A DNA stretch of 64,000 nt, taken from NCBI RefSeq assembly GCF_024723735.1, contig NZ_JANQDU010000002.1, positions 1 to 64,000 of the forward strand, written 5' to 3'. A program made the position numbers and the translations under genes. Shown piece after piece: positions 19,036 to 27,706 of the stretch. The stretch's first letter is position 1, and every line of letters begins with the position of its first letter. Under the pieces are notes generated by a model that saw only the letters and a list, made by a program, of their open reading frames with translations, did not search any database and was not told where the DNA came from. Source of the DNA: Frigidibacter sp. ROC022 (GTDB lineage Bacteria > Pseudomonadota > Alphaproteobacteria > Rhodobacterales > Rhodobacteraceae).

Positions 19036-19824
19036 ATGCTGACCCGCCGCGCTGCCCTTGCCGCAATTGCCCTGTTCGCCGCCCTGCCCGCCGCAGCGCA
19101 GGACCTGCCCGATCTGGGCGGGCGCGAGATCACGGTGGTCACCGAGAACGCCTATCCGCCGCTGCAGTTCCTGGACGGCAACGGCAACCAGATCGGCTGG
19201 GAATACGACGCCATGGCCGAGATCGCCAAGCGCCTGAACGCCAAGATCACCTACGAGAACATCTCCTGGGACGCGATGATCCCGGCAGTCAGCGAAGGCC
19301 AGTTCGACATCGGCATGACCGGCATCACGATCCGCGACGACCGCAAGGAAATGGTCGATTTCTCGGACCCCTACATGCATTCGGAAATGGTCATGCTGGT
19401 GCGCGGCGACGAGACCCGCTTCACCGATGCGGCCAGCTTTGCCGCCGACCCCGATCTGCTGATGGCCGCCCAGCCCGGCACCACGCCCTTCTATGTCGGG
19501 GTCTACGATGTGCTGGACGGCGACGAGGCCAACCCGCGGATCAAGCTGTTCGAGACCTTCGGCGCCGAGGTTCAGGCCCTGCAGGCCGGCGATGTCGATC
19601 TGGTGCTGACCGACGGCACCGCCGGCAAGGGCTATGTCGCGGCCTCGGATGGCGGGCTGAAGCTGATCGGCGAGCCGCTGGGCGCCGAGGACTTCGGCTT
19701 CATCTTCCCCAAGGGCTCCGATCTCGTGGCGCCGATCAATGCCGCAATCGCCTCGATGCAGGCCGACGGCACGATCGAAAAGCTGAACAAGCATTGGTTC
19801 CTGGACTTCAAGCAGGGCGAGTGA
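19036..19824 (+). CDS. Amino-acid ABC transporter substrate-binding protein
   Basis: A 262-residue periplasmic protein of the SBP_bac_3 family. A signal peptide ([20 protein letters not shown]) is followed by a binding domain with [40 protein letters not shown] and [15 protein letters not shown]. The family binds polar amino acids. The ATG at 19036 was preferred over a GTG three codons earlier because it opens into the signal peptide at a good distance from GGAG. A permease gene follows after 24 bases. Confidence 0.92.
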   Translation: MLTRRAALAAIALFAALPAAAQDLPDLGGREITVVTENAYPPLQFLDGNGNQIGWEYDAMAEIAKRLNAKITYENISWDAMIPAVSEGQFDIGMTGITIRDDRKEMVDFSDPYMHSEMVMLVRGDETRFTDAASFAADPDLLMAAQPGTTPFYVGVYDVLDGDEANPRIKLFETFGAEVQALQAGDVDLVLTDGTAGKGYVAASDGGLKLIGEPLGAEDFGFIFPKGSDLVAPINAAIASMQADGTIEKLNKHWFLDFKQGE

Positions 19825-19848
19825 TCCCTCTCTCGACCCTCGCGCCAC

Positions 19849-20649
19849 ATGACCCAAAGACGAGCCCAGGCTGACAAGGCCGATTTTCCCTGGTGGCTGG
19901 TGGCCGCCGGGCTGATCGGCGCATGGCTCCTGTGGCAGGTCGTCGCGGACGATCTCTATTTCCGGGTCCTCACCACCCTGTCGCGGGGCATCGGCATCAC
20001 CCTTTTCGTCACCCTGGTGGCCTATGCCTTCGCAACGCTGCTGGGGCTGGGCCTGGCGCTGGCCGGGCTGTCGCGCTGGCTGCTGCTGCGGCAGCTGGCG
20101 CGGTTCTACATCGAGATCATGCGCGGCATCCCGATCATGGTGCTGCTGCTCTATGTCGCCTTCGTCTTTGCCCCGGCGCTGATCGCGGCCTGGAACTGGG
20201 CCACCGGCTGGACCGGCTGGGAGCCAATGAAGACCCGCGACTTCCCCTTTCTCTGGCGCGCGATCATGGCACTGACCTTCGCCTATGCCAGCTTTCTGGC
20301 CGAAGTGTTCCGCGCCGGAATCACCGCTGTCGATCCGGGCCAGATCGAGGCCGCCAAGGCGCTCGGCCTGAAGGGGTGGAACCGGTTCCGTCTGGTGGTC
20401 TGGCCGCAGGCCTTCCGGACCATCCTGCCGCCCTATGGCAACGACTTCGTCGCCATGGTCAAGGACAGCTCGCTGGTCTCGGTGCTCGGCGTCGCCGACA
20501 TCACCCAGCTGGGCAAGGTCACGGCGGCGGGGAACTTCCGCTATTTCGAGACCTACAACGTGGTGACGCTGATCTATCTGTTCATGACCATCGGCCTGTC
20601 GCTGCTGCTCCGGCGACTGGAACGGCATCTGCGGCGCCAGCCCGGCTGA
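19849..20649 (+). CDS. Amino-acid ABC transporter permease (HisM/GlnP family)
   Basis: A 266-residue inner-membrane permease. The EAA loop reads EAAKALGLKGWNRFRLVVWP and contacts an ATPase; EIMRGIPIMVLLLYV and AYASFLAEVFRAGI are family signatures. It forms a transport unit with the preceding binding protein. No ATP-binding subunit gene is present here; the next gene is a peptidase, so the ATPase must lie elsewhere or be shared. Confidence 0.93.
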   Translation: MTQRRAQADKADFPWWLVAAGLIGAWLLWQVVADDLYFRVLTTLSRGIGITLFVTLVAYAFATLLGLGLALAGLSRWLLLRQLARFYIEIMRGIPIMVLLLYVAFVFAPALIAAWNWATGWTGWEPMKTRDFPFLWRAIMALTFAYASFLAEVFRAGITAVDPGQIEAAKALGLKGWNRFRLVVWPQAFRTILPPYGNDFVAMVKDSSLVSVLGVADITQLGKVTAAGNFRYFETYNVVTLIYLFMTIGLSLLLRRLERHLRRQPG

Positions 20650-20724
20650 GGCCGCTTTCCCGCCCCTGCGGGCTGTTCCCTGCCGCGCCGCACGCCTAGA
20701 GTGCCGCGCAAAGGAGACCCGCCC

Positions 20725-22743
20725 ATGAACGCCCTGCTTTCGCCCTGGACCGCGCAATTCGATCTGCCGCCCTTCGCCGAGATCACCGATGCCGATTTCG
20801 CCCCCGCCTTCGAAGCCGCCCTGACCGAGGCGCGCGCCGAAATCGCCCGGATCGCGGAGAACCCCGAAGCGCCGACCTTCGCCAATACGATCGAGGCGCT
20901 GGAACTGGCCGATGAGACCCTGAACCGTGTGCTGGGCGTGTTCTACAACCTGGCCGGCGCCGACTCGAACCCGACCCGCGAGGCGCTGCAGCGCGAGTTC
21001 TCGCCCAAGCTGGCCGCCTATGGCTCGGAGATCACCCGCAACCGGCCGCTGTTCCAGCGGATCGAGACGCTTTGGCAAGCGCGCGATACACTCGGTCTGA
21101 CGCCCGAGCAGAACCGGGTGCTGATGCTGACCCGGCGCGGCTTCGTCCGCGCGGGCGCGGCACTGGAAGGCGAAGCGCAGAGCCGGATGGCCGAGGTCAA
21201 GGAACGGCTGGCGGTGCTCTCGACCCGGTTCACCCAGAACCTTCTGGCCGATGAGCGGGACTGGTTCATGGAACTCTCCGAAGCCGATCTTGAGGGCCTG
21301 CCCGATTTCGTCGTCGCCAGCGCCCGCGCCGCCGGGGCCGAGAAGGGTGCGAAAGGGCCGGTGGTCACCCTGTCGCGCTCGCTGATCGTGCCCTTCCTGC
21401 AATTCTCGCCCCGCCGCGACCTGCGTCGGAAGGCCTATGAAGCCTGGTCGAAACGCGGCGAGAACGGCGGCGCCACCGACAACCGCGAGATCGCCGCCGA
21501 AATCCTGCGGCTGCGGCAGGAGCGGGCCGAACTGCTCGGCTACCCGAACTTCGCGGCCTACAAGCTAGAAACCGAGATGGCCAAGACCCCCGAGGCGGTG
21601 CGCGACCTTCTGATGCAGGTCTGGAAACCGGCCCGCGCCAAGGCCGAGGCCGACGCCGCAAGGCTGGAAGAGATGATGCACGAAGACGGCATCAACGGAC
21701 GGCTGGAAGCCTGGGACTGGCGCTATTACTCGGAAAAGCGGCGCCGGGCCGAACATGATCTGGATGAGGCCGAGCTGAAACCCTATCTGCAACTCGACCG
21801 GATGATCGAGGCCGCCTTCGACTGCGCGACCCGGCTGTTCGGCGTGACCTTCCGGCCGCTGGACGTGCCGCTCTATCACCCCGACGCGCGGGCCTGGGAG
21901 GCAATGAAGGACGGCAAGCATCTGGCGGTGTTCATCGGCGACTATTTCGCCCGCGGCTCGAAACGTTCGGGCGCATGGTGCTCGGCCTTCCGCGAGCAGC
22001 AGAAACTGGCCGGAGAGATTCGCCCGGTGGTGGTGAACGTCTGCAACTTCGCCAAACCGGCCGAGGGCGAACCGGCATTGCTCAGCTACGACGACGCGCG
22101 GACGTTGTTCCACGAATTCGGTCACGCATTGCATCAGATGCTGTCGGATGTGACCTATGCGTCGATCTCGGGCACCTCGGTGCCGCGCGATTTCGTCGAA
22201 CTTCCCAGCCAGCTTTACGAGCATTGGCTGGAAGTGCCGGAGGTTCTGGGAAAGTACGCGACCCATGCGGTGACGGGAGAGCCGATGCCGAAGCCGATGC
22301 TGGACCGGCTGCTGGCGGCGCAGACCTATGACATGGGGTTCCAGACCGTCGAATACGTCGCCTCGGCGCTGGTCGATCTGGCGTTTCACGACGGTCCCGC
22401 GCCTGCCGATCCGATGGCGGCGCAGGCGGCGGAGCTGGAGCGGATCGGGATGCCGCATGCGATCCGGATGCGGCACGCGACCCCGCATTTCGCGCATGTC
22501 TTCGCCGGCGACGGCTATTCCTCGGGCTATTATTCCTACATGTGGTCCGAGGTGATGGACGCCGATGCCTTCCAGGCCTTCGAGGAGGTCGGCGATGCCT
22601 TCGACCCGGCGACGGCGGACAGGCTGGAGCGGTTCATCCTGTCGGCCGGGGGCAGCCAGGAGGCCGACGCCGCCTATACCGCCTTCCGGGGCCGGATGCC
22701 GGGGCCCGAGGCGCTGCTGAAGGGCCGCGGGCTGGACGGATAG
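20725..22743 (+). CDS. M3 family zinc oligopeptidase (oligopeptidase A / Dcp type)
   Basis: A 672-residue cytoplasmic thimet-type peptidase with the zinc motif HEFGH at about residues 463-467 (FHEFGHALHQML). GDYFARGSKRSGAWCSAF lies upstream of it and GYSSGYYSYMWSEVMDADAF near the C-terminus. It trims short peptides and signal-peptide fragments. AAAGGAGA before the ATG at 20725 supports that start over a GTG eight codons earlier. PrlC and Dcp cannot be told apart from sequence reading alone. Confidence 0.94.
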   Translation: MNALLSPWTAQFDLPPFAEITDADFAPAFEAALTEARAEIARIAENPEAPTFANTIEALELADETLNRVLGVFYNLAGADSNPTREALQREFSPKLAAYGSEITRNRPLFQRIETLWQARDTLGLTPEQNRVLMLTRRGFVRAGAALEGEAQSRMAEVKERLAVLSTRFTQNLLADERDWFMELSEADLEGLPDFVVASARAAGAEKGAKGPVVTLSRSLIVPFLQFSPRRDLRRKAYEAWSKRGENGGATDNREIAAEILRLRQERAELLGYPNFAAYKLETEMAKTPEAVRDLLMQVWKPARAKAEADAARLEEMMHEDGINGRLEAWDWRYYSEKRRRAEHDLDEAELKPYLQLDRMIEAAFDCATRLFGVTFRPLDVPLYHPDARAWEAMKDGKHLAVFIGDYFARGSKRSGAWCSAFREQQKLAGEIRPVVVNVCNFAKPAEGEPALLSYDDARTLFHEFGHALHQMLSDVTYASISGTSVPRDFVELPSQLYEHWLEVPEVLGKYATHAVTGEPMPKPMLDRLLAAQTYDMGFQTVEYVASALVDLAFHDGPAPADPMAAQAAELERIGMPHAIRMRHATPHFAHVFAGDGYSSGYYSYMWSEVMDADAFQAFEEVGDAFDPATADRLERFILSAGGSQEADAAYTAFRGRMPGPEALLKGRGLDG

Positions 22744-22747
22744 CCGG

Positions 22748-22763
22748 CGTCCCCATGGGGACG
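22748..22763 (+). terminator. Perfect GC palindrome after the M3 peptidase gene
   Basis: CGTCCCCATGGGGACG is a perfect 16-base palindrome starting five bases past the peptidase stop. It can fold as a short hairpin. The following bases are G-rich rather than T-rich, so terminator function is inferred only from placement between convergent genes. Confidence 0.4.
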
Positions 22764-22823
22764 GGGGGTCAAGCCGTTGAAATTCCTTGCGAACCCCGTG
22801 GGGACATCATCGTGGTTAACGGC

Positions 22824-23498
22824 TCAGTCACAAATCCCCTCGATCTGCACCCCGCGCCAGGGCAGCAGCACCTGCTGCGCCAGCGGGGTCGAGATCGGGG
22901 AGACGGGGAAGACCTTGGCCAGCATCTCGTGCAGGCGCCGGGTCCGCTCGGCATTCGGGGCGAGAACCCGGCAGCAGAGATACTCCTCGACGATCGCGCC
23001 CTGCTGCTCGTAGCCGAAGCTGCTGAAATCGGCCGTGGTGTCGGGGTCGAACAGATAGGGATCGGCGCTGGTGACATGCTCGCGCGCCGCCCGCCAGGGG
23101 GTATAGCCGGTCTCGGCCCGGTGCTGCCATTGCCAGACATGCACCGCCTCATGCGCCAGCAGCATCGCCCGCACCAGATCCATCTGCCGCGGCACCCCGC
23201 CGGTGAGATCCTTCGCCGCCCAGTCCGAGCGGACCATGATCGTGTTCCACAGCGTCATCGCCGGGGCGGCGCCGAGCGCGGTCTTGTTCGGGTTCGGCGG
23301 GTAGAGACGGCTCTGGCAGGTCAACCGCGGCTGCACCGGAAAGCGCCGGGTCAGCGTGACCAGACCGGGATGGATTCGGATCGCCGAAGTGTCCAGCCGG
23401 TCGCCGGTGAAATTGCGCAGGAAGGCGGCTTCGGGCGGCGCCAGCGGCCTTGTGCAGGCAGCCAGAAGCGTGAGCAGGAGGAACAGAAATCTTCGCAT
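22824..23498 (-). CDS. Putative lipoprotein with HExxH metalloprotease-like motif
   Basis: A 224-residue predicted lipoprotein: the lipobox LLAAC places the lipidated cysteine at residue 15. The mature part contains HEAVHVWQWQH (HExxH at 116-120) and, about 50 residues later, YEQQGAIVEEY, whose glutamates could be a third zinc ligand as in gluzincins. I do not recognise a characterised family. It is convergent with the M3 peptidase and lies 41 bases from the next minus-strand gene. Confidence 0.7.
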   Translation of the reverse strand: MRRFLFLLLTLLAACTRPLAPPEAAFLRNFTGDRLDTSAIRIHPGLVTLTRRFPVQPRLTCQSRLYPPNPNKTALGAAPAMTLWNTIMVRSDWAAKDLTGGVPRQMDLVRAMLLAHEAVHVWQWQHRAETGYTPWRAAREHVTSADPYLFDPDTTADFSSFGYEQQGAIVEEYLCCRVLAPNAERTRRLHEMLAKVFPVSPISTPLAQQVLLPWRGVQIEGICD

Positions 23499-23539
23499 GG
23501 CGGCAAGGCTATGCGAGCCATCACGATGCGTCGAGAGGG

Positions 23540-23989
23540 CTAGGAGGTCTGCGCCAGGACGACCCCGACGGCCATCAGCAGCAGCGCGATCATCCGCTGC
23601 GCCGAAAGGCCGATCACCCGGGCGCCGAACAGGCCGAAGGCGTCGATCACCGCGGCCGAGACCAGTTGCCCGAGCAGCACCATCATCACCGCATTTCCGA
23701 CGCCGAAGCGCGGCGCGATGACGGTGATCGAAAGCACGTAGAAGGCAACGAAACAGCCGCCCAGGAACAGATGCGGCGGCTGCGCGGGAAGCTTCGCGAG
23801 CGCCCCGCCCTGCCCCAGCAGCAGCATCGAGACCAGCGCGACAAGGAAGGCGACGACGAAGAGCACCGCCCCGGCGGCGAAGGGCGCGCCGATCCGGGCG
23901 CCGAGCTGCGCGTTGATCGCGGCGAGGATCGGGATGCCGACCCCGGCGGCGAACATGACCGTGGCGTGACGAAGGGTATCGGGCAGCAT
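23540..23989 (-). CDS. DMT-superfamily transporter, YdcZ/DUF606-like
   Basis: A 149-residue membrane protein with about five hydrophobic segments. The GIPILAAINAQLGARIGAPF opening and the PPHLFLGGCFVAFYVLS stretch match the short half-length DMT group (DUF606/YdcZ). Such proteins work as dimers and may export small metabolites. Substrate unknown. Confidence 0.78.
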   Translation of the reverse strand: MLPDTLRHATVMFAAGVGIPILAAINAQLGARIGAPFAAGAVLFVVAFLVALVSMLLLGQGGALAKLPAQPPHLFLGGCFVAFYVLSITVIAPRFGVGNAVMMVLLGQLVSAAVIDAFGLFGARVIGLSAQRMIALLLMAVGVVLAQTS

Positions 23990-24058
23990 GGGCGGGCTCC
24001 GGGCTGGATGCGGCAGAGCCTAGTCGGCGGGACCGGCGGGGGGAAGGGGGCGGCGCCT

Positions 24059-24346
24059 CTAGAGGCCAAGCGCCTTGCGCAGCGCGGCATTGGCGCGGGT
24101 CTGCCAGCCCTTGCCGTCGGCCTTCAGCCGGGCCAGCACGTCGGGGTCGAGGTACATGGTGACGCGCTGCTTCTTCTTCGAGGGCGGAAGCGGCGGCCGG
24201 CCCTGCCCCTTGACCAGGGCAAGGAGGTCGGGGCGTTCGGACATCGGGCGGAACCGGCGAAAATCCTCTTCGGTCAGTTCGCGAACTTCGCCCTCTTCGT
24301 CAATGAGGGGCGCGGGCGCGGTAGTAGGCTTTTTTCTCGCGGTCAT
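24059..24346 (-). CDS. brnA: BrnA-type antitoxin
   Basis: A 95-residue protein with an acidic, extended N-terminal half and a C-terminal ribbon-helix-helix (RVTMYLDPDVLARLKADGKG) followed by GWQTRANAALRKAL, the BrnA/DUF4415 pattern. BrnA neutralises BrnT and represses the operon. Its start lies 47 bases inside brnT, giving a long overlap and tight co-translation. Confidence 0.87.
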   Translation of the reverse strand: MTARKKPTTAPAPLIDEEGEVRELTEEDFRRFRPMSERPDLLALVKGQGRPPLPPSKKKQRVTMYLDPDVLARLKADGKGWQTRANAALRKALGL

Positions 24347-24581
24347 TGGCCTTCCTCAGGTTGATGAGGCGGGGTCTCCCGCCACGCGGTGTCCAGGTGC
24401 AGATGTGCAGCCTGCCATCCAGGTTGCCGACCGAAACGACGCGAACCTCACCATAGTCGCGTCTGCGGTCTTCTTCGAAAGTCGCCGTCTCCCAGTCGAA
24501 CCGGACGATCGCGGCGAAGTCCACGCCATGCTTGGCGCGGTTGCTGCGGCGCTTGGTCTCGTCCCAGTCCCAGTCCCACAT
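24300..24581 (-). CDS. brnT: BrnT-type ribonuclease toxin
   Basis: A 93-residue protein of the BrnT family (DUF497), a RelE-fold ribonuclease that blocks translation. WDETKRRSNRAKHGVDFAAI, the DYGEVRVVSVG strand and LINLRKANDREKKAYYRA at the end are diagnostic. It precedes brnA, the standard order for this toxin-antitoxin system. The promoter region is AT-rich with an ATGCAT-centred dyad. Confidence 0.9.
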   Translation of the reverse strand: MWDWDWDETKRRSNRAKHGVDFAAIVRFDWETATFEEDRRRDYGEVRVVSVGNLDGRLHICTWTPRGGRPRLINLRKANDREKKAYYRARAPH

Positions 24582-24605
24582 TTAATGTATGCATGTTTAA
24601 TTCGC
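24581..24605 (-). promoter_or_regulatory. AT-rich candidate operator-promoter of brnTA
   Basis: The 25 bases directly upstream of the brnT ATG are AT-rich and centred on the palindrome ATGCAT, flanked by TTAA on both sides in an imperfect dyad. BrnA and BrnTA bind an operator at this position in known systems. The exact operator and -10 cannot be fixed by eye. Confidence 0.4.
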
Positions 24606-24692
24606 AAGGGATGCCGGGAGGATGCGGGAGGTGTGGTTAACGGGAGGTGAAAGGGGAGATGGCCGGTGCGGTTGCCGAGGTGCGAAACGGAC

Positions 24693-24744
24693 AGCGGCCG
24701 GCCCGTGGGGGGCGGGTCGGCCGCTGCCCGGCCTGCGGCCGGGC
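24693..24744. repeat. Two tandem GC-rich inverted repeats
   Basis: The first hairpin pairs 24693-24705 with 24713-24725 (13 positions, one G-T wobble, seven-base loop). The second pairs GCCCGGCC at 24726-24733 with GGCCGGGC at 24737-24744 around TGC. They abut directly and sit between brnT and the AT-richer BRCT gene. They may be transcription stops insulating the two, or the boundary of an inserted segment. Confidence 0.55.
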
Positions 24745-24876
24745 GGGAGGGGGCGGAATGGTTTCAGCCTAATATATCCATATCGCAGGTAATCAGTTCC
24801 GATATTCCATCATCATTCGACAATCTTGACATGCCCGCATTTCGTATCTGAAAATCGAGAAAACTAGGAGGCCCTC

Positions 24877-25749
24877 ATGGCTGAACTCGAGCATAACGGT
24901 GTGGAACTGTCACGAATCCATAGACGAAACAATGAGAAGAAGTTCTTTTGTCACTTCACCGGCTTCCTCGAAGGCATTGCTGCAAGTGGCTACGTAGAAA
25001 AAGGTGAGGTTGCCCCTCTGATAGCAGAGTGTGAAGAGTTTGTGCTGCGCGCTTCCGACGGGGACGCATATGACATTATCGAGGATTTTCAGAGCGACCT
25101 TCTTGAACACGCAACCATTGCTGATGCGGCGCGTCTTCGGCTTTCAGAAATCGACCCAACCTGCACGAAGAGCAGTCTGAACCGGTTCCTCGGATTTTGC
25201 AGAGGTATCGTTTGCGATGGACGGATTACACTGCATGAGGCTCAAGGACTGATATCCTACATCGAAAGAAACCCCTCGATAAGAGATGTAGTGGGTGTCC
25301 GCCAGATATTTGTCACATGCGCGGATGCGATAGCCGATGGAATTATTGATGACACAGAAAGCAATGAGATCTGCGATGCCATCGGTCATGTCGTTGGCGA
25401 TTCCTACGGAGACACAGGACTGGCACAAACAGGAGGTGTAGCAAACTTCGAGGAATACAAAATTTCCGACATAAACAGCGATCTTGAGAACAAGAGAGTT
25501 GTTCTTACAGGAAGTTTTTCTGTCTCACCCAGAAGAATAATGGAGGAAAGAATTTCTGGGTTCGGCGCCATTGTTGAACGAGCAGTCACTCGGAAGACAG
25601 ACTATCTCTTCATTGGCGGCAATGCATCGCGCGATTGGATTGAGCTCAATCGGGGAACGAAGATGATCAAATCACTTAAGCTTAGACAGACATCTAATCG
25701 GCCACTGTTTGTATCTGAGCATCAGTTCCTTAGATTATCAAAGGCTTAA
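24877..25749 (+). CDS. BRCT-domain protein with N-terminal helical (TerB-like) repeats
   Basis: A 290-residue soluble protein. Residues 203-287 form a BRCT domain like that of bacterial DNA ligase: NKRVVLTGSFSVSPRRIMEE, then GFGAIVERAVTRKTDYLFIG. The N-terminal 175 residues contain three similar units, near 24-50 (FTGFLEGIAASGYVEKGEV), 101-130 (FLGFCRGIVCDGRITLHEAQ) and 145-170 (FVTCADAIADGIIDDTESNE), each with the pattern G-I-x-x-(D)G-x-I-x-x-x-E, suggesting TerB-like or EF-hand-like helices. TAGGAGG precedes the ATG at six bases. Base composition is far lower in GC than the neighbours (28 of 60 bases in the line at 25261), and its stop lies four bases from the parE stop. Transfer is likely. 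A role in DNA break sensing or defence is inference; no catalytic motif is visible. Confidence 0.75.
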   Translation: MAELEHNGVELSRIHRRNNEKKFFCHFTGFLEGIAASGYVEKGEVAPLIAECEEFVLRASDGDAYDIIEDFQSDLLEHATIADAARLRLSEIDPTCTKSSLNRFLGFCRGIVCDGRITLHEAQGLISYIERNPSIRDVVGVRQIFVTCADAIADGIIDDTESNEICDAIGHVVGDSYGDTGLAQTGGVANFEEYKISDINSDLENKRVVLTGSFSVSPRRIMEERISGFGAIVERAVTRKTDYLFIGGNASRDWIELNRGTKMIKSLKLRQTSNRPLFVSEHQFLRLSKA

Positions 25750-25753
25750 CCCC

Positions 25754-27706
25754 TCAAACATCCAGCTCCTCAACAAACCGCGCGTTTTCCTGGATATACT
25801 GGAACCGCAATTCCGGCTTCTTGCCCATCAGCCGCTCGACCAGATCGCCGGTCTCGCCGCCGTCCTCGTCGTCGATGCTGACCCGGATCAGCTTGCGGGT
25901 CTTCGCGTTCATCGTGGTTTCCTTCAGGTCCTTGGCGTCCATCTCGCCCAGGCCCTTGAACCGCTGCACGTCGATCTTGCCCTTGCCGCCCAGCCCCTTG
26001 GCCAGCCACAGATCCTTCTCGGCCTCGTCCGAGACGTAGAGCCGCTCGGCCCCCTGGGTCAGCCGGTAGAGCGGCGGGCAGGCGAGGTAGAGATGGCCCT
26101 TGTCGATCATCGGCCGCATCTGGGTGAAGAAGAAGGTCATCAGCAGGCTGGCGATATGGGCGCCGTCCACATCGGCGTCGGTCATGATGATGATCTTGTC
26201 GTAGCGCAGATCCTCGACGTTGAACTTGCTGCCCATGCCGGTGCCGAGCGCCTGGCAGAGGTCCGACAGCTCCTGGTTCTGGCCCATCTTCGCCGAGGCG
26301 GCGCCGAGCACGTTGAGGATCTTGCCCCGCAGCGGCAGCAGCGCCTGGGTGGCGCGGTCGCGGGCCATCTTGGCCGAGCCGCCGGCGCTGTCGCCCTCGA
26401 CCAGGAACAGCTCGGTGCCCTCGCGGTTGGTGGCGGTGCAGTCGACCAGCTTGCCGGGCAGGCGCAGGCGCTTGGTGGCGCTCTTGCGGGCGGTTTCCTT
26501 TTCCTGGCGGCGGCGCAGGCGTTCCTCGGCACGGAGCACCAGGAAATCGAGGATCGCCCCGGCGGATTTGGTGTCGGAGGCCAGCCAGTTGTCGAAATGG
26601 TCGCGCACCGCGCCCTCGACCAGGCGGGCGGCCTCGGTCGTGGCAAGGCGGTCCTTGGTCTGGCCGACGAATTCCGGCTCGCGGATGAAGCAGGAGACCA
26701 GGGCGCAGCCGCCGGCGGTCAGGTCGTCGCGGGTGATGTCGCCGGCCTTGCGGTTCTTGACCAGTTCGCCATAGGCGCGGATGCCCTTGAGGATGGCGGC
26801 CCAGAAGCCCTGCTCATGGGTGCCGCCCTCGGGCGTCGGGACGGTGTTGCAATAGGACTGGATGAAGCCGTCCTTCGACGGGGTCCAGTTGATCGCCCAT
26901 TCGACCGAGCCGGGGGTCTGGAACTTCTCCTCGAAGCTGACCTTCCCGGCGAAGGGCCGGTCGGCATAGGCGGTGGCGCCTTCGAGCTGTTCGTTCAGAT
27001 AGTCCGAGAGACCGCCGGGGAAGTGGAAGGTGGCCTCCAGCGGGGTGTCTCCGTCGGGAATCGCGGATTTCCAGCGCAGTTCCACCCCCGAGAAGATATA
27101 GGCCTTGGACTTGACCATCTTCAGCAGGCGGGCGGGCTTGAACCGGTGGCTGCCCCAGATTTCCGGATCGGGATGGAAGGTGGTGGCGGTGCCGCGCCGG
27201 TTGGCGATGCTGCCCAGCTGCTGCAGCGGGCCCTGCGGGATGCCCTTGGAGAACTCCTGCGCCACCAGCTGGCGGTTGCGGGCGACCTCGACGCGCATGT
27301 GGTCCGAGAGCGCGTTGACCACGCTGGCCCCGACGCCGTGCAGGCCGCCCGAGGTCTGATAGGCCTTGCCGCCGAACTTGCCGCCGGCGTGCAGGGTGCA
27401 GTGAATCACCTCGAGCGTCGATTTGCCGGGGAACTTCGGATGCGGGTCGAAGGGCATGCCGCGGCCGTTGTCGCGGATGGTGACGGAATAGTCCTCGTGC
27501 AGTTCGACCTCGATTCGCGTGGCATGGCCGGCCACCGCCTCGTCCATCGAGTTGTCGAGAATCTCGCTCACCAGATGGTGCAGGGCCCGATCGTCGGTGC
27601 CGCCGATATACATGCCGGGGCGCTTGCGGACCGGTTCCAACCCTTCCAGCACCTCGATCGACGAGGAATCATAGCTTTCCATGCCCTGCAAAAGGTCGTC
27701 CGCCAT
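25754..27706 (-). CDS. parE: DNA topoisomerase IV subunit B
   Basis: A 650-residue GHKL ATPase and Toprim subunit. N-terminal markers are EILDNSMDEA, DNGRGMPFDP and SGGLHGVGASVVN. The Toprim part has LFLVEGDSAGGSA and MTDADVDGAHIASL, and the C-terminus is RFKGLGEMDAKDLKETTM. With ParC it decatenates daughter chromosomes. ParE rather than GyrB is supported by RPGMYIGGTDDRALHHL and the short length. The ATG at 27706 gives the usual MADDLL start; two ATGs 12-13 codons upstream are alternatives. None has a strong ribosome site. Confidence 0.95.
   Translation of the reverse strand: MADDLLQGMESYDSSSIEVLEGLEPVRKRPGMYIGGTDDRALHHLVSEILDNSMDEAVAGHATRIEVELHEDYSVTIRDNGRGMPFDPHPKFPGKSTLEVIHCTLHAGGKFGGKAYQTSGGLHGVGASVVNALSDHMRVEVARNRQLVAQEFSKGIPQGPLQQLGSIANRRGTATTFHPDPEIWGSHRFKPARLLKMVKSKAYIFSGVELRWKSAIPDGDTPLEATFHFPGGLSDYLNEQLEGATAYADRPFAGKVSFEEKFQTPGSVEWAINWTPSKDGFIQSYCNTVPTPEGGTHEQGFWAAILKGIRAYGELVKNRKAGDITRDDLTAGGCALVSCFIREPEFVGQTKDRLATTEAARLVEGAVRDHFDNWLASDTKSAGAILDFLVLRAEERLRRRQEKETARKSATKRLRLPGKLVDCTATNREGTELFLVEGDSAGGSAKMARDRATQALLPLRGKILNVLGAASAKMGQNQELSDLCQALGTGMGSKFNVEDLRYDKIIIMTDADVDGAHIASLLMTFFFTQMRPMIDKGHLYLACPPLYRLTQGAERLYVSDEAEKDLWLAKGLGGKGKIDVQRFKGLGEMDAKDLKETTMNAKTRKLIRVSIDDEDGGETGDLVERLMGKKPELRFQYIQENARFVEELDV

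Noticed and set aside
24826-24850. TTGACA (24826) with TATCTG (24845) as the promoter of the BRCT gene
   Set aside because: The spacer is only 13 bases. A promoter must lie near here, but this pair is not convincing.
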